Positions 48,513 through 59,722 of a stretch of 63,824 nucleotides of DNA are shown piece by piece. A model generated the notes under the pieces. That model had not been told where the DNA came from. It did no database searches and was given only the letters and a program-made list of their open reading frames with translations. Both the position numbers and the translations under genes were made by a program. The stretch comes from Acidovorax sp. SUPP3334 (GTDB lineage Bacteria > Pseudomonadota > Gammaproteobacteria > Burkholderiales > Burkholderiaceae_C). The DNA is taken from contig NZ_BQXQ01000033.1 of NCBI RefSeq assembly GCF_030159055.1, positions 1 to 63,824 on the forward strand, in the 5' to 3' direction. Position 1 is the stretch's first letter, and each line of letters begins with the position of its first letter.

Positions 48513-49178
48513 ATGCAGAAATTCACCCTCCACCAAGGTCTCGTGGCCCCCATGGACCGCGAGAACGTCGATACCGACGCCATCATCCCGAAGCAGTTCC
48601 TGAAGTCGATCAAGAAGACGGGCTTCGGCGTGAACCTGTTCGACGAATGGCGCTATCTGGACCACGGCGAGCCGGGCCAGGACCCAGCGAGCCGCAAGCC
48701 CAATCCGGACTTCGTGCTGAACCAGCCGCGCTACGCCGGTGCGTCCATCCTGCTGGCACGCAAGAACTTCGGCTGCGGATCGAGCCGCGAGCACGCCCCC
48801 TGGGCGCTGGACCAGTACGGCTTTCGCGCCGTGATCGCGCCCAGCTTCGCAGACATCTTCTTCAACAACTGCTTCAAGAACGGCCTGCTGCCGATCGTGC
48901 TGCCCGAAGCCACGGTGGCCAAGCTGTTCGATGAGGTGCATGCCTTCCCGGGCTACCAGCTCACCATCGACCTGGACCGCCAGGTGATCGTGCGCAAGAA
49001 CCACGACGAGGTCGTGGGCGAAGAGATTCCGTTCGAGGTGAACGCCTTCCGCAAGTACTGCCTGCTCAACGGTTTCGACGACATCGGCCTGACCCTGCGC
49101 CAGTCCGACAAGATCAAGGCGTTCGAGGCCCAGCGCCTGGCCACCAAGCCGTGGCTGGCCCACACGATGGCCAGCTGA
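48513..49178 (+). CDS. leuD: 3-isopropylmalate dehydratase small subunit LeuD
   Basis: 221 residues. [20 protein letters not shown] with [13 protein letters not shown], then [13 protein letters not shown] (signature) and [20 protein letters not shown]. Swivelling domain subunit of LeuCD. Confidence 0.96.
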   Translation: MQKFTLHQGLVAPMDRENVDTDAIIPKQFLKSIKKTGFGVNLFDEWRYLDHGEPGQDPASRKPNPDFVLNQPRYAGASILLARKNFGCGSSREHAPWALDQYGFRAVIAPSFADIFFNNCFKNGLLPIVLPEATVAKLFDEVHAFPGYQLTIDLDRQVIVRKNHDEVVGEEIPFEVNAFRKYCLLNGFDDIGLTLRQSDKIKAFEAQRLATKPWLAHTMAS

Positions 49179-49211
49179 TCCAGCGGCCCACGGACACCCA
49201 TTCATCCAGTG

Positions 49212-49258
49212 TTCAATTGGCCTCTAGCGCAATAAGCACTAGGGCACATTGCTATAGA
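49212..49258. repeat. Dispersed palindromic repeat, copy E
   Basis: On the minus strand TATAGCAATGTGCCCTAGTG, then CTTATTGCGCTAGAGGCCAATTG. Lies in the 94-base gap between leuD and leuB and reaches close to the leuB ribosome-binding region. Confidence 0.6.
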
Positions 49259-49272
49259 AAGAGAAGCAAATA

Positions 49273-50343
49273 ATGAAAATCGCAGTTCTGCCGGGCGATG
49301 GCATCGGCACGGAAATCGTCGCGGAGGCCGTCAAGGTGCTGGACGCCCTGGACCTTCCCTTCGAGATGGAATCCGCCCTGGTCGGTGGCGCTGCCTACGA
49401 AGCCCACGGCCATCCGCTGCCGCAGGCCACGCTGAAGCTGGCACAAGACGCCGACGCGGTGCTCTTCGGCGCCGTGGGCGACTGGAAATACGACAAGCTC
49501 GACCGGCCTCTGCGCCCCGAGCAGGCCATCCTGGGCCTGCGCAAGAACATGGGCCTGTTCGCCAACTTCCGGCCCGCCATCTGCTACGAGCAACTGGTGG
49601 GCGCATCGAGCCTCAAGCCCGAGCTGATTTCGGGCCTCGACATCCTCATCATCCGCGAGCTGACGGGCGACATCTATTTCGGCCAGCCGCGCGGCCGGCG
49701 CGTCGCCACCGACGGGCATTTCCCCGGTGCCGAAGAGGCCTTCGACACGATGCGCTATTCCAAGCCGGAGATAGAGCGCATCGCCCACGTGGCGTTCCAG
49801 GCCGCGCGCAAGCGCAGCAAGAAGGTCACCAGCGTGGACAAGGCCAACGTGCTGGAAACCTTCCAGTTCTGGAAAGACGTGGTGACCGAAGTGGGCCAGC
49901 AATACCCCGACGTGGAGTTGCAGCACATGTACGTGGACAACGCGGCCATGCAGCTGGTGAAGGCGCCCAAGGCGTTCGACGTGGTGGTCACCGGCAACAT
50001 GTTCGGCGACATCCTGTCGGACGAAGCATCCATGCTCACCGGCTCCATCGGCATGCTGCCCTCGGCCAGCCTCAACAGCAAGAACCAGGGCCTGTACGAG
50101 CCCAGCCACGGCAGCGCGCCCGACATCGCGGGCAAGGGCGTTGCCAATCCGCTGGCCACGATCCTCAGCGCCGCGATGATGCTGCGCTTCAGCCTGAACC
50201 AAGAGGCGGCAGCCCAGCGCATCGAAGCGGCCGTGCAGAAGGTGTTGGCGCAAGGGCTGCGCACGCCAGACATCTACAGCGAAGGCACCACGAAGGTGGG
50301 CACGGCGCAGATGGGCGACGCCGTGGTGAAGGCCCTGGGCTGA
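49273..50343 (+). CDS. leuB: 3-isopropylmalate dehydrogenase LeuB
   Basis: NAD-dependent oxidative decarboxylation in leucine synthesis. 356 residues. [20 protein letters not shown], substrate arginines in [41 protein letters not shown] and [20 protein letters not shown]. Preceded by AGAGAAGCAAATA. Confidence 0.97.
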   Translation: MKIAVLPGDGIGTEIVAEAVKVLDALDLPFEMESALVGGAAYEAHGHPLPQATLKLAQDADAVLFGAVGDWKYDKLDRPLRPEQAILGLRKNMGLFANFRPAICYEQLVGASSLKPELISGLDILIIRELTGDIYFGQPRGRRVATDGHFPGAEEAFDTMRYSKPEIERIAHVAFQAARKRSKKVTSVDKANVLETFQFWKDVVTEVGQQYPDVELQHMYVDNAAMQLVKAPKAFDVVVTGNMFGDILSDEASMLTGSIGMLPSASLNSKNQGLYEPSHGSAPDIAGKGVANPLATILSAAMMLRFSLNQEAAAQRIEAAVQKVLAQGLRTPDIYSEGTTKVGTAQMGDAVVKALG

Positions 50344-50387
50344 TCGCTGCACGCCGGCTCGCGCTGAATGGCGCCGTTTCGGCGAAA

Positions 50388-50411
50388 AAGGGTGGCTCGC
50401 AGGCCACCCTT
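50388..50411 (+). terminator. Terminator after leuB
   Basis: AAGGGTGGC (50388-50396) and GCCACCCTT (50403-50411), six-base loop, followed by GTTTATG. It has an A run before the stem, so it may also act on the opposite strand. Confidence 0.65.
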
Positions 50412-50445
50412 GTTTATGGGTCCATGGGTGGCAACTGCGCCCGCG

Positions 50446-50547
50446 TCAACGTCTCCTGCGATGCGATCGATGCCGGACTGTCTTGCGAACGTTGCAGCCG
50501 CTCAACAGGACGGCCAGTGCAAGGAGGGCAGTGGCGATGATGCGCAT
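50446..50547 (-). CDS. Possible very small lipoprotein (33 aa)
   Basis: MRIIATALLALAVLLSGCNV has a good lipobox (LSGC), followed by a basic tail VRKTVRHRSHRRRR. It resembles the start of an entericidin but lacks the amphipathic helix, so it may be a truncated relative or a chance frame. No strong ribosome site. Lies on the opposite strand in the leuB-asd gap. Confidence 0.35.
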   Translation of the reverse strand: MRIIATALLALAVLLSGCNVRKTVRHRSHRRRR

Positions 50548-50661
50548 GCGGTCAGGGATCTTCGGCGTGGGAAAAAAAGGACGGATGTTAAACAACACCG
50601 TCCTACCGCCTGTCGAAAAACACCGCCGCCGGCAAAAGGCCATCCGCTACAATCGCCGCCT

Positions 50662-50766
50662 ATGTTTGCCGCCCGCCCGTTCACCCTGCTGAACACCGCA
50701 CCCGCCGCCCTGGCCGGTGGGGCCGAGCGCGCAACCACCACCAAAACCACGACCATTAAGGGCTGA
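50662..50766 (+). CDS. Threonine-rich leader peptide upstream of asd
   Basis: 34 residues ending [13 protein letters not shown]: six of the last twelve codons before the stop are Thr and one is Ile. A stretch of regulatory-amino-acid codons ending at a stop codon directly before competing hairpins is the layout of an attenuation leader such as that of the enteric thr operon. asd makes aspartate semialdehyde, the precursor of threonine, lysine and methionine. A TACAAT -10-like box at 50648-50653 would place transcription start close to the ATG, so the leader could be nearly leaderless. Confidence 0.55.
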   Translation: MFAARPFTLLNTAPAALAGGAERATTTKTTTIKG

Positions 50767-50812
50767 CCCAGCCTGGTTCGTCGTGCGCCCTTCCTGGCCA
50801 GACGAGCCAGGC
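50761..50812 (+). promoter_or_regulatory. Alternative hairpins of the asd leader (putative attenuator)
   Basis: Hairpin 1: GGCTG (50761-50765) with CAGCC (50769-50773). Hairpin 2: GCCTGGTTCGTC (50771-50782) with GACGAGCCAGGC (50801-50812), 12 pairs with one G-U. They share bases 50771-50773 and are therefore mutually exclusive. No long T run follows hairpin 2, so the mechanism could act on translation or use a different terminator. Confidence 0.5.
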
Positions 50813-50861
50813 GAAAAGTCCCGGTTGGGTACTGTTTCTTAAACTGAATAGGGGCGTTGAA

Positions 50862-51992
50862 ATGAGCAAGTTGGTAGGTTTGGTCGGCTGGCGCGGCATG
50901 GTCGGCTCCGTATTGATGGACCGCATGCAGGCCGAAGGCGATTTCGGTCTCATCGAGCCCGTGTTCTTCTCCACGTCGAACGCCGGCGGCAAGGCCCCCG
51001 CGCAGGCGAAGAACGAGACCACGCTCCAGGATGCCTTCGACATCAACGCCCTCAAGCGCTGCGACATCATCCTGACCGCCCAGGGCGGCGACTACACCAC
51101 CGAAGTGTTCCCGAAACTGCGTGACGCGGGCTGGAACGGCCACTGGATCGACGCCGCTTCCACGCTGCGCATGAAGGAAGACGCGGTCATCGTGCTGGAC
51201 CCGGTCAACCTGCCCGTCATCCAGGATGCGCTGGCCAATGGCGGCAAGAACTGGATCGGTGGCAACTGCACCGTGAGCTGCATGCTGATGGGCGTGGGCG
51301 CGCTGTACAAGGCCGGCCTGGTCGAGTGGATGAGCACGCAGACCTACCAGGCGGCCAGCGGCGGCGGCGCCCAGCACATGCGCGAATTGCTCACGCAGTA
51401 CGGCACGCTGAACGCGGAAGTTCGCTCCCTGCTGGACGACCCCAAGAGCGCCATTTTGGAAATCGACCGCAAGGTCATCGCCAAGCAGCGCAGCCTGTCG
51501 GACGCGGAGACCGCCAACTTCGGCGTACCGCTGGGTGGCAGCCTGATTCCCTGGATCGACAAGGACCTGGGCAACGGCGTGTCCAAGGAAGAGTGGAAGG
51601 GCATGGCCGAAACGAACAAGATCATGGGCCAGGGCGAAGGTTTCGGAACGCCAGCAGTCCCGGTGGATGGCTTTTGCGTGCGGGTCGGCGCCATGCGCTG
51701 CCACAGCCAGGCATTGACCTTCAAGCTGAAGAAGCATGTCCCCGTGGCCGACATCGAGGCCATGATCGCTGCCGACAACGAGTGGGTGAAGGTCGTGCCC
51801 AACACGCGCGAAGCCACCTTGAAGGATCTGACCCCCGTGGCCGTCACCGGCACCATGACGATTCCCGTGGGCCGCATCCGCCAGATGGCGATGGGACCGG
51901 AATACATCGGCGCGTTTACTATCGGCGATCAATTGCTGTGGGGCGCTGCCGAGCCGCTGCGCCGCATGTTGCGCATCCTTCTGGCCGCATGA
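50862..51992 (+). CDS. asd: Aspartate-semialdehyde dehydrogenase
   Basis: Reduces aspartyl phosphate to aspartate semialdehyde. 376 residues. [20 protein letters not shown] (cofactor loop), active-site Cys in [13 protein letters not shown], and [13 protein letters not shown]. The GGNCTVS form is the Gram-negative long class. Same strand after leuCDB and before fimV, the standard Burkholderiales order. Confidence 0.97.
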   Translation: MSKLVGLVGWRGMVGSVLMDRMQAEGDFGLIEPVFFSTSNAGGKAPAQAKNETTLQDAFDINALKRCDIILTAQGGDYTTEVFPKLRDAGWNGHWIDAASTLRMKEDAVIVLDPVNLPVIQDALANGGKNWIGGNCTVSCMLMGVGALYKAGLVEWMSTQTYQAASGGGAQHMRELLTQYGTLNAEVRSLLDDPKSAILEIDRKVIAKQRSLSDAETANFGVPLGGSLIPWIDKDLGNGVSKEEWKGMAETNKIMGQGEGFGTPAVPVDGFCVRVGAMRCHSQALTFKLKKHVPVADIEAMIAADNEWVKVVPNTREATLKDLTPVAVTGTMTIPVGRIRQMAMGPEYIGAFTIGDQLLWGAAEPLRRMLRILLAA

Positions 51993-51998
51993 CGCGGC

Positions 51999-52029
51999 GG
52001 GCGCTGACACCAATCCGGCGTCAGCGCCC
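51999..52029 (+). terminator. Probable terminator after asd
   Basis: GGGCGCTGAC (51999-52008) and GTCAGCGCCC (52020-52029), a perfect 10-pair stem with an 11-base loop, followed by TTATG. Weak T run. The remaining 52030-52254 gap holds a TTGACA at 52064-52069 without a convincing -10 partner. Confidence 0.6.
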
Positions 52030-52254
52030 TTATGAAAAACATTTTGTTACTGCTCGTTGTCCTTTGACAACATTGCTGCAGCGCACATTGCCCTTCTGGA
52101 AGGCGTCCAAAGGTTGCGCTGTGGCTCAGCTTGTCAGTGCAAAACATTGATGCTATTGTGCTTTTTACATATTTTCACGCTTAGGTGCGGAACCAAACGC
52201 CCCTAAATCTGGCGCCCTGACGGACCGCACAATCCTCTTTTGTTGATGGCACAC

Positions 52255-54975
52255 ATGCATCGTTGGAAACTCTCAATCCTGGCCGCCGCGGCCGTCATGT
52301 CGGCCGGCCTGTATGCCACCGATGCGAATGCTCTCGCCCTGGGCCGCCTCACTGTGCAGTCCGCCCTCGGCGAGCCGCTGCGCGCCGAGATCGAGCTGCC
52401 CCAGATCACGGCTGCCGAAGCGGATTCGCTGCGGGCCGCGCCCGCATCGCCCCAGGTGTTCCGTGCGCAAGGGATGGAGATATCTCCAGCGCTCAACACC
52501 CTGCGCGTGCAGCTTCAGCGCCGCAGCGATGGTTCGATGGTGCTGCAGCTCACCAGCGACCGCCCGGTGAATGACCCGTTCGTCGATCTGGTGCTGGATG
52601 CCACGTGGAGTTCCGGCCAGATCGTTCGCAGCTACACCATGCTGTTCGATCCGCCAGCGCTGCGCCGCACCCCTGCCACGGTGACCGCATCACCCCAGGT
52701 GACGGCGCCTGCGCCCACCGCTGCTGCCCCATCCGCCCGCACGCCACGAAACACCGACTCCGCAGCGCCACAAGCTGCAGCGCCGGCCACTTCACCGCGC
52801 CCGGCCGCAGCGCCTCGCCCGGCTCCGGCGCCCGCTGCTGCGCCGGCCGCCCCTGCGGCCAGTGGCGGCACGGTCACCGTGCAGGCTGGCGACACGGCAG
52901 GCCGCCTGGCTGCCGCCAACCGCCCCGCAGGCGTTTCGCTAGACCAGATGCTGGTGGCCATGATGCGCTCCAACCCCGATGCCTTCATTCGCGGCAACGT
53001 GAACCGGCTGAAATCAGGCGCCGTGCTGCAGTTGCCCGATGAAACCCAGGCACGCGCGACCCCGCCGGGCGAGGCGCGCCAGATCATTGCCGCGCAAAGC
53101 CGAGACTTCAACGACTTCCGCCGCCGCCTTGCAGGTGCTGCTCCCACGGCCGAAGTGGCCGCGGCAGAACGCTCCGCCAGCGGCAAGGTCCAGGCCCAGG
53201 TCGAGGACAAGAAGCCAGCCACCGCGGCTCCGGACAAGCTCACCCTGTCCAAGGGTGCGATGCAAGGACAGAAGGCCGCCGAAGACCAGGTCGCCAAGGA
53301 CAAGCAAGCCAGCGCCGCCTCGGCCCGCATGGCTGAACTGTCGAAGAACATTTCCGACCTCAACAAGCTCGGCACCGCATCCGCACCGGTCGCCGCAGGC
53401 ACGGGCGCACCAGCCGCCACGGCGAGCACCGCTACCGGTGCAGCTGTTGCCACAGGCGCTGTCGTGCCAACCGCCGCCCCCCCTGCTCCGCAAGCAGCTG
53501 CCAGCGTTGCAAGCCCAGCGAGCGCGCCCGCAGCCCCCGTGACGCCTGTGGCAGTAACTCCAGCGAGCGGCGCGAGTAGCGCAGCTTCCGCATCGGCGGC
53601 GGCTGCATCGGCCTCCGTCGTTGCCTCTGCACCCCAGCCTGCGCCGGCCGCAGTTCCGGCACCGGCACCTGCGGCGGAAGAGCCGAGCTTTATCTCCGGC
53701 CTGTTCGACGACCCGCTCCTGCCGCTGGCAGGCGGGGCCTTGCTGGCCCTGCTGCTGGGCTATGGCGTGTACCGCACGGTACAGAACCGTCGCAACCACC
53801 AGGGCGTGGACAGCTCTTTCATGGAAAGCAAGCTGCAGCCGGACTCTTTCTTCGGCGCCAGCGGCGGCCAGCGCGTGGACACTGCCAGCAGCCAGTTGAG
53901 CACGGGCTCCTCGATGGCCTATTCGCCCAGCCAGCTCGACGCGGGCGGCGATGTCGATCCCGTGGCGGAAGCCGACGTATACCTGGCCTATGGCCGCGAC
54001 CTGCAGGCCGAGGAAATCCTCAAGGAAGCGGTGCGCCATAACCCTGACCGCACCTCGGTGCACGTCAAACTCGGTGAAATCTATGCCAAACGCCAGGACC
54101 GCAAGGCCCTGGAAGCCGTGGCGCAAGATGTTTTCAAGCTGACCGACGGCCAAGGCCCCGACTGGGCACGCGTTTCGGAACTGGGCCGTGAACTCGATCC
54201 GGAAAACCCCCTGTACCAGCCCGGTGGCCGCCCAGGCCTTGCAGGCCTGGACGACGACGGCCCCAACGCCGGCAACGACTTCGCCAGCACCTTCACGGGC
54301 GGCCGCCCTCAGACTGCCAGCGCAACCAGCGCTGCGCTGCCGCCCGACATGGACCTGGACCTGGATCTCGACCTGCCCGGCGATGCGCTGACCGAAGCTC
54401 CCCCCGCACCGCCAGCTGCTCCAGGCGCCTTCGCCGCAGCGGCAGCCGCCGCCGGGGTCATGGCAGCGGCACCCGCCATGGCGCGCGAACCGGCGCCGGC
54501 TCCTGCGGTTTCGGAACCTCCGGCACTGGACATGGGCGCACTGGATTTGCCCGATCCCTCATGGGACAAGCCGGTGACGACCGCGGCAGCGCCCCTGTCG
54601 CCCACGCCGGCCAGCGCCGATCTGGAGTTTCCTGACGATCTGCGCCTGATGGATTCGGCGCCTAGCCCGCTTTCGCCATCTACTGACGCAGCCCCTTCGG
54701 GCCCCGCGCCTCTCGAATTCGACCTGGGTGCGCTGTCGCTGGACCTGGACAGCCCTGGCGCATCCGGCCAGACCGCCAACCCTTCTGCGCAAGAACTGCC
54801 GCAGGCCACACCGGCACTGCCCGACGATCCTCTGGCCACCAAGCTGGCGCTGGCGGAAGAATTCAACGCCATCGGTGACAGCGAAGGCGCCCGCACGCTG
54901 ATCGAAGAAGTGATTGCAGAATCGTCCGGCGCGCTCAAGACACGGGCGCAACGCCTGCTGTCCGAACTGGGCTGA
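52255..54975 (+). CDS. fimV: FimV/HubP-family polar and pilus-assembly protein
   Basis: About 906 residues; ATG 52255 ([20 protein letters not shown]) gives a clean signal peptide, and in-frame ATG 52246 and TTG 52240 lie just upstream. The N-terminal domain [20 protein letters not shown] is the FimV signature. Then long Ala/Pro-rich linkers around a LysM-like peptidoglycan-binding segment ([20 protein letters not shown]), one transmembrane helix (about 492-508, [17 protein letters not shown]), and a TPR/FimV C-terminal cytoplasmic domain ([20 protein letters not shown]). FimV promotes type IV pilus assembly and twitching, which fits the pil operon in this window. Confidence 0.9.
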   Translation: MHRWKLSILAAAAVMSAGLYATDANALALGRLTVQSALGEPLRAEIELPQITAAEADSLRAAPASPQVFRAQGMEISPALNTLRVQLQRRSDGSMVLQLTSDRPVNDPFVDLVLDATWSSGQIVRSYTMLFDPPALRRTPATVTASPQVTAPAPTAAAPSARTPRNTDSAAPQAAAPATSPRPAAAPRPAPAPAAAPAAPAASGGTVTVQAGDTAGRLAAANRPAGVSLDQMLVAMMRSNPDAFIRGNVNRLKSGAVLQLPDETQARATPPGEARQIIAAQSRDFNDFRRRLAGAAPTAEVAAAERSASGKVQAQVEDKKPATAAPDKLTLSKGAMQGQKAAEDQVAKDKQASAASARMAELSKNISDLNKLGTASAPVAAGTGAPAATASTATGAAVATGAVVPTAAPPAPQAAASVASPASAPAAPVTPVAVTPASGASSAASASAAAASASVVASAPQPAPAAVPAPAPAAEEPSFISGLFDDPLLPLAGGALLALLLGYGVYRTVQNRRNHQGVDSSFMESKLQPDSFFGASGGQRVDTASSQLSTGSSMAYSPSQLDAGGDVDPVAEADVYLAYGRDLQAEEILKEAVRHNPDRTSVHVKLGEIYAKRQDRKALEAVAQDVFKLTDGQGPDWARVSELGRELDPENPLYQPGGRPGLAGLDDDGPNAGNDFASTFTGGRPQTASATSAALPPDMDLDLDLDLPGDALTEAPPAPPAAPGAFAAAAAAAGVMAAAPAMAREPAPAPAVSEPPALDMGALDLPDPSWDKPVTTAAAPLSPTPASADLEFPDDLRLMDSAPSPLSPSTDAAPSGPAPLEFDLGALSLDLDSPGASGQTANPSAQELPQATPALPDDPLATKLALAEEFNAIGDSEGARTLIEEVIAESSGALKTRAQRLLSELG

Positions 54976-55024
54976 TGCACGGCACCAGCGCCGCCAAGCT
55001 CCTTGCCGCACCGGGATGCCATCC

Positions 55025-55861
55025 ATGAGGATGGCGCTCGGCGTCAGCTACAACGGGCAGGGCTACAACGGCTGGCAAAGCCAGTCTTCCGGCAGAACGA
55101 TCCAAGACCACCTGGAAGCGGCCCTCGGCCGCTTTGCCACGCAACCCGTGTCCACCATCTGTGCGGGCCGCACCGATGCCGGAGTCCATGGGCTCATGCA
55201 GGTGGTCCATTTCGATACGCCCCTGGACCGCACGCCGTTTTCCTGGGTGCGTGGCACCAACACCTTTTTGCCCTCCGATATCGCTGTGCAATGGGCGCAC
55301 CCGGTTCCGGATGCGTTCCACGCGCGTTTTTGCGCCACGTCCCGCCGCTACGCCTATGTGCTGCTGCAATCGCCCGTACGGCCCAGCGTGGACAGCGCGC
55401 GCGTCGGCTGGGTCTTCCATCCGCTGGACGGCGATGCCATGCGAGAGGCCGCAGCGTACCTGCAGGGGGAGCACGACTTCACGTCGTTCCGAGCCTCTGC
55501 CTGCCAGGCCAAGTCGCCGGTGAAGACCTTGCGGCACATCACCATCACCCGGCGCGGGCCGGAAGGTGCTGCCGCTGTGCCAGCCAACCCGCCTCCAAAC
55601 GACTGGCAGCCCTGCTACTGGCGCTTCGAGTTCGAGGGCAATGCGTTCCTGCACCACATGATCCGGAACATCATGGGCTGCCTGGTCGCGATCGGCCAAG
55701 GCGCGCAGCCCACCGAATGGATGCAGCAGGTACTGCAGGCCCGTTCACGCGACGCAGCGGCACCGACGTTTTCGCCCGAAGGGCTGTACTTTCTGGGGCC
55801 GCTCTACGACGCCGCATGGGGATTGCCCGAGCGCACCGCTGCGTATGATTGGCTTCCATGA
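55025..55861 (+). CDS. truA: tRNA pseudouridine(38-40) synthase TruA
   Basis: 278 residues; start at 55025, [20 protein letters not shown]. Catalytic Asp in [18 protein letters not shown]. Also [20 protein letters not shown]. Stop shares ATGA with the trpF start, so trpF translation is coupled. Confidence 0.95.
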   Translation: MRMALGVSYNGQGYNGWQSQSSGRTIQDHLEAALGRFATQPVSTICAGRTDAGVHGLMQVVHFDTPLDRTPFSWVRGTNTFLPSDIAVQWAHPVPDAFHARFCATSRRYAYVLLQSPVRPSVDSARVGWVFHPLDGDAMREAAAYLQGEHDFTSFRASACQAKSPVKTLRHITITRRGPEGAAAVPANPPPNDWQPCYWRFEFEGNAFLHHMIRNIMGCLVAIGQGAQPTEWMQQVLQARSRDAAAPTFSPEGLYFLGPLYDAAWGLPERTAAYDWLP

Positions 55862-56613
55862 GCAGCAGCGCCAGCCCTCCGTCTTCGCACCTTCTTGCGC
55901 CCCCCGTACCGCCACGGCGTACGCGCGTCAAAATCTGCGGCCTGACCCGCGAGCAGGATGTGGATGCCGCCGTCGAAGCCGGGGCCGACGCGGTGGGTTT
56001 TGTGCTCTATGCCGCGAGCCCGCGTGGCATCACGCCGCAGCGCGCCGCCGTTCTTGCGCGCAGATTGCCGCCTTTCGTGACGCCAGTGCTCCTGTTCGTG
56101 AATGCATCTGCTACAGAAGTGATAGCATCTTGCGCAGACATTCCGGCGGCTACCGTGCAGTTTCATGGGGATGAGTCCCCAGAAACCTGCTGGGCCGCGA
56201 CCGCAAGCGGTGCACGGCCGTTTCTTCGGGCTGCGCGCATTCCCCTCGGCGACGGTGCGGACAGGTTCGACCTCGTACAATTCGCCGCAACCCACTCCCG
56301 CGCCCAAGCCATCCTGCTCGACGCCCATGTCGAAGGTTATGGCGGTGGCGGCAAGGCATTCAATTGGTCACTTCTTCCTCCAAGCGTCGGCTCTCACCTC
56401 GTTTTGTCTGGTGGACTCACGCCTGCAAACGTGACCGATGGCATCTTGCAGGTGCGGCCGCGCGGCCTTTCGCTCGCGGTTGACGTCAGTTCCGGCGTAG
56501 AAGCCGATGGCCCCGACGGCAAACCGCTGCGGGGCATCAAAGACGCCGGCAAGATCCAACGCTTCATCGCCGCCGTGCAGGCGGCCGATGTGCCATTTGC
56601 AAAGATTCATTGA
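55858..56613 (+). CDS. trpF: Phosphoribosylanthranilate isomerase TrpF
   Basis: Tryptophan synthesis, third step. TIM barrel of 251 residues with a Ser/Pro-rich N-terminal tail. [47 protein letters not shown] and [10 protein letters not shown] are typical. Overlaps both truA and trpB. Confidence 0.94.
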   Translation: MSSSASPPSSHLLAPPVPPRRTRVKICGLTREQDVDAAVEAGADAVGFVLYAASPRGITPQRAAVLARRLPPFVTPVLLFVNASATEVIASCADIPAATVQFHGDESPETCWAATASGARPFLRAARIPLGDGADRFDLVQFAATHSRAQAILLDAHVEGYGGGGKAFNWSLLPPSVGSHLVLSGGLTPANVTDGILQVRPRGLSLAVDVSSGVEADGPDGKPLRGIKDAGKIQRFIAAVQAADVPFAKIH

Positions 56614-57881
56614 TGCTTTCTTATCAGCAACCCGACGCCGCCGGTCATTTCGGCCCCTATGGCGGCAGCTTCGCGAGCGAAACGCTCACCCATGCCCTGA
56701 CCGAACTGCGCGAGGCCTATGCCCGCTACCAGAACGATCCGGAGTTCCTGGCTGAATTCCACTCGGAACTGAAGCATTTCGTGGGCCGTCCTTCCCCCGT
56801 CTATCACGCAGCGCGCATGAGCCGCGAAATGGGCGGCGCGCAGATCTATCTCAAGCGCGAAGACCTCAACCACACCGGCGCCCACAAGATCAACAACGTG
56901 ATCGGCCAGGCGATGCTCGCCCGGCGCATGGGCAAGCCGCGCATCATCGCGGAGACGGGCGCGGGCCAGCATGGCGTGGCGACAGCCACCATCTGCGCGC
57001 GCTACGGCCTGGAATGCGTGGTGTACATGGGGTCGGAAGACATCAAGCGCCAAAGTCCCAATGTGTACCGCATGAAGCTGCTGGGCGCGACGGTGGTGGC
57101 GGTCGATTCGGGCAGCAAGACCTTGAAGGATGCGCTCAATGAAGCCATGCGCGACTGGGTCGCCCATGTGGACGACACGTTCTACATCATCGGAACCGTG
57201 GCGGGCCCCCACCCCTACCCGATGATGGTGCGGGACTTCCAGAGCGTGATCGGAACCGAATGCCTGACGCAGATGCCGGAACTGCTGGCCGAGCGCAGCG
57301 CCGAAGCCCGGCAGCCGGATGCCGTGGTCGCCTGCGTGGGTGGCGGCAGCAATGCCATGGGCATCTTCCATCCCTACATCCCCTACGAGAAGACCCGGCT
57401 GATCGGCGTGGAAGCCGCTGGCGAGGGGCTGGACAGCGGCAAGCATTCGGCATCGCTGCAGCGCGGCAGCTCGGGTGTTCTGCATGGCAACCGCACGTTC
57501 ATTCTGCAGGACGAGAACGGGCAGATCACCGAAACGCACAGCATCAGCGCAGGCCTGGACTACCCCGGGGTCGGGCCGGAGCACGCCTGGCTGCAGGAAA
57601 TAGGCCGCGCCGAGTATGTGGGCGTCACGGATGCCGAAGCGCTCGCGGCCTTCCATTACCTGTGCCGCACGGAAGGCATCATTCCGGCGCTCGAATCGAG
57701 CCACGCCGTGGCCTACGCCATGCAATTGGCCAAGACCATGCCGGCCGACCAATCCATCCTCGTGAACCTCTCGGGCCGGGGCGACAAGGACATCGGCACC
57801 GTTGCCGACCTCTCCGGCGCCGATGTGTACGACCGGCCGTCCATGCGAGGCCATGGCGTCAAGGGAGGGCCCGCAGCATGA
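56613..57881 (+). CDS. trpB: Tryptophan synthase beta subunit
   Basis: PLP enzyme condensing indole and serine, 422 residues. PLP Lys in [35 protein letters not shown], and [14 protein letters not shown] phosphate loop. ATG 56613 overlaps the last base of the trpF stop. Channels indole from TrpA. Confidence 0.97.
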   Translation: MLSYQQPDAAGHFGPYGGSFASETLTHALTELREAYARYQNDPEFLAEFHSELKHFVGRPSPVYHAARMSREMGGAQIYLKREDLNHTGAHKINNVIGQAMLARRMGKPRIIAETGAGQHGVATATICARYGLECVVYMGSEDIKRQSPNVYRMKLLGATVVAVDSGSKTLKDALNEAMRDWVAHVDDTFYIIGTVAGPHPYPMMVRDFQSVIGTECLTQMPELLAERSAEARQPDAVVACVGGGSNAMGIFHPYIPYEKTRLIGVEAAGEGLDSGKHSASLQRGSSGVLHGNRTFILQDENGQITETHSISAGLDYPGVGPEHAWLQEIGRAEYVGVTDAEALAAFHYLCRTEGIIPALESSHAVAYAMQLAKTMPADQSILVNLSGRGDKDIGTVADLSGADVYDRPSMRGHGVKGGPAA

Positions 57882-58699
57882 GTTCGCCGCGCAACCGCAT
57901 TGCCCAGACCTTCGCAGAACTGCAGTCGAAGGGTCGCAAGGCGCTCATCCCCTACGTGACGGCCGGATTCCCGTTTGCGGACATCACACCGGCCCTCATG
58001 CACGGCATGGTCGAAGCCGGGGCCGACGTGATCGAGCTGGGCGTGCCCTTTTCCGATCCCATGGCCGATGGTCCGGTGATCCAGAAAGCGGGCGAAAAGG
58101 CACTGTCGCTGGGCGTGGGCATGGTTCAGGTACTGGGCCATGTGCGCGACTTCCGCCAGCGCAACGACAAGACCCCCGTCGTGCTGATGGGCTACGCCAA
58201 TCCGGTGGAGCGCTACGACCAGATCCACGGTACGGGCGCCTTCGTGCGCGATGCGGCCGAGGCCGGCGTGGACGGAGTGCTCATCGTCGACTACCCGCCC
58301 GAGGAGTGCGAGGCGTTCGCGGCCAGCCTGCGTGAGCGCGGCATGGACCTGATCTTTCTGCTGGCCCCCACCAGCACCGAAGAGCGCATGCGGCAAGTGG
58401 CGCGGGTGGCGAGCGGCTACGTGTACTACGTATCGCTCAAGGGCGTGACCGGATCGGGGGCCCTCGACACTTCGGCCGTCGAAACCATGCTGCCCGTGAT
58501 CCGCCGCCATGTGCACATCCCCGTGGGCGTGGGCTTCGGCATCCGGGATGCGGCCACGGCCCAGGCCATCGGCCGCGTGGCCGATGCCGTGGTCATCGGC
58601 AGCCGCATCATCCAGTTGCTGGAAGATCAGCCGCACGAGAAGGTGGTGCCTGTCACCATCGACTTCCTGCGCGGAGTGCGCAAGGCACTGGACGCATAA
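57878..58699 (+). CDS. trpA: Tryptophan synthase alpha subunit
   Basis: Cleaves indole-3-glycerol phosphate, 273 residues. Catalytic Glu and Asp in [19 protein letters not shown], then [11 protein letters not shown] and [17 protein letters not shown] overlap with trpB. Confidence 0.97.
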   Translation: MSSPRNRIAQTFAELQSKGRKALIPYVTAGFPFADITPALMHGMVEAGADVIELGVPFSDPMADGPVIQKAGEKALSLGVGMVQVLGHVRDFRQRNDKTPVVLMGYANPVERYDQIHGTGAFVRDAAEAGVDGVLIVDYPPEECEAFAASLRERGMDLIFLLAPTSTEERMRQVARVASGYVYYVSLKGVTGSGALDTSAVETMLPVIRRHVHIPVGVGFGIRDAATAQAIGRVADAVVIGSRIIQLLEDQPHEKVVPVTIDFLRGVRKALDA

Positions 58700-58761
58700 T
58701 TGCAGCCCCGCGCGCCGGTCCGTGGCGCGAGGCTGAGACTTCAAGCGAAGAGGAAACCGAT

Positions 58762-59634
58762 ATGTCCTGGCTCGAAAAACTTCTGCCCTCCAAAATCCAG
58801 CAGACCGACCCGACCGAGCGCCGCCAGGTGCCGGAAGGTCTCTGGATCAAGTGCCCGAGCTGCGAGACGGTGCTCTACAAGACCGATCTGGAGCAAAACC
58901 AGAACGTCTGCCCGCACTGCAGCCACCACCACCGCATCAACGCCCGCCCGCGGCTGAACGCGTTTCTCGACGCCGAAGGCCGCTATGAGATCGGCCAGGA
59001 AGTGCTGCCGGTCGATGCGCTGAAGTTCAAGGACAGCCGCAAGTACCCCGACCGCCTGAAGGAAGCGCTGGAAAACACGGGCGAGACCGATGCGCTCATC
59101 GTCATGGGCGGCTCGGTGCGCAGCATCAACGTCGTGGTGGCCTGCTTCGAGTTCGACTTCATGGGCGGCAGCATGGGCAGCGTGGTGGGCGAGCGCTTCG
59201 TGCGCGGCGTGGAAACCGCCATCGAGCAGAAGGTGCCGTTCATCTGCTTCACTGCCACGGGCGGTGCGCGCATGCAGGAAGGCCTGCTGTCCCTGATGCA
59301 GATGGCCAAGACCAACGCGGCCCTCACCCGCCTGGCCAAGAAAGGCCTGCCCTATATCAGCGTGCTGACCGACCCGACCATGGGTGGTGTATCGGCCGGA
59401 TTTGCCTTCGTGGGCGACATCGTGATCGCCGAACCCAAGGCGCTGATCGGCTTCGCGGGCCCGCGCGTGATCGAATCGACCGTGCGCGTGACGCTGCCGG
59501 AAGGCTTCCAGCGCGCCGAATTCCTGCAAACCAAGGGCGCGGTCGATTTCATCTGCGACCGCCGCGAACTGCGCGGCACGGTGGCCAAAAGCCTGGCGAT
59601 GCTGCAGCGCTTGCCGGCAGACTCGGTCGCCTGA
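58762..59634 (+). CDS. accD: Acetyl-CoA carboxylase carboxyltransferase subunit beta
   Basis: 290 residues. Zinc ribbon [20 protein letters not shown] with CPHC, then the carboxyltransferase core [20 protein letters not shown] and [18 protein letters not shown]. Fatty acid synthesis. In many Burkholderiales folC follows accD; here it does not. Confidence 0.97.
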   Translation: MSWLEKLLPSKIQQTDPTERRQVPEGLWIKCPSCETVLYKTDLEQNQNVCPHCSHHHRINARPRLNAFLDAEGRYEIGQEVLPVDALKFKDSRKYPDRLKEALENTGETDALIVMGGSVRSINVVVACFEFDFMGGSMGSVVGERFVRGVETAIEQKVPFICFTATGGARMQEGLLSLMQMAKTNAALTRLAKKGLPYISVLTDPTMGGVSAGFAFVGDIVIAEPKALIGFAGPRVIESTVRVTLPEGFQRAEFLQTKGAVDFICDRRELRGTVAKSLAMLQRLPADSVA

Positions 59635-59663
59635 ACGCCCGATTTTTCAATTGCCATAAAAAC

Positions 59664-59704
59664 AATAGCTGCCAGCGCTTACTAAATAAGCGCTGGCAGC
59701 TATT
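59664..59704. repeat. Dispersed palindromic repeat, copy F; perfect 18-bp inverted repeat
   Basis: AATAGCTGCCAGCGCTTA (59664-59681), five-base loop CTAAA, TAAGCGCTGGCAGCTATT (59687-59704), all 18 pairs perfect, with flanking A and T runs. It lies between convergent accD and the YggT gene and would act as a bidirectional terminator. Best-preserved copy in the window. Confidence 0.85.
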
Positions 59705-59722
59705 TTCATTAAGAAGTGCGTT

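Noticed and set aside
56101-56145. Repeat-like TGCTACAGAAGTGATAGCAT in trpF
   Set aside because: The reading frame and length match normal TrpF, so no insertion is supported.
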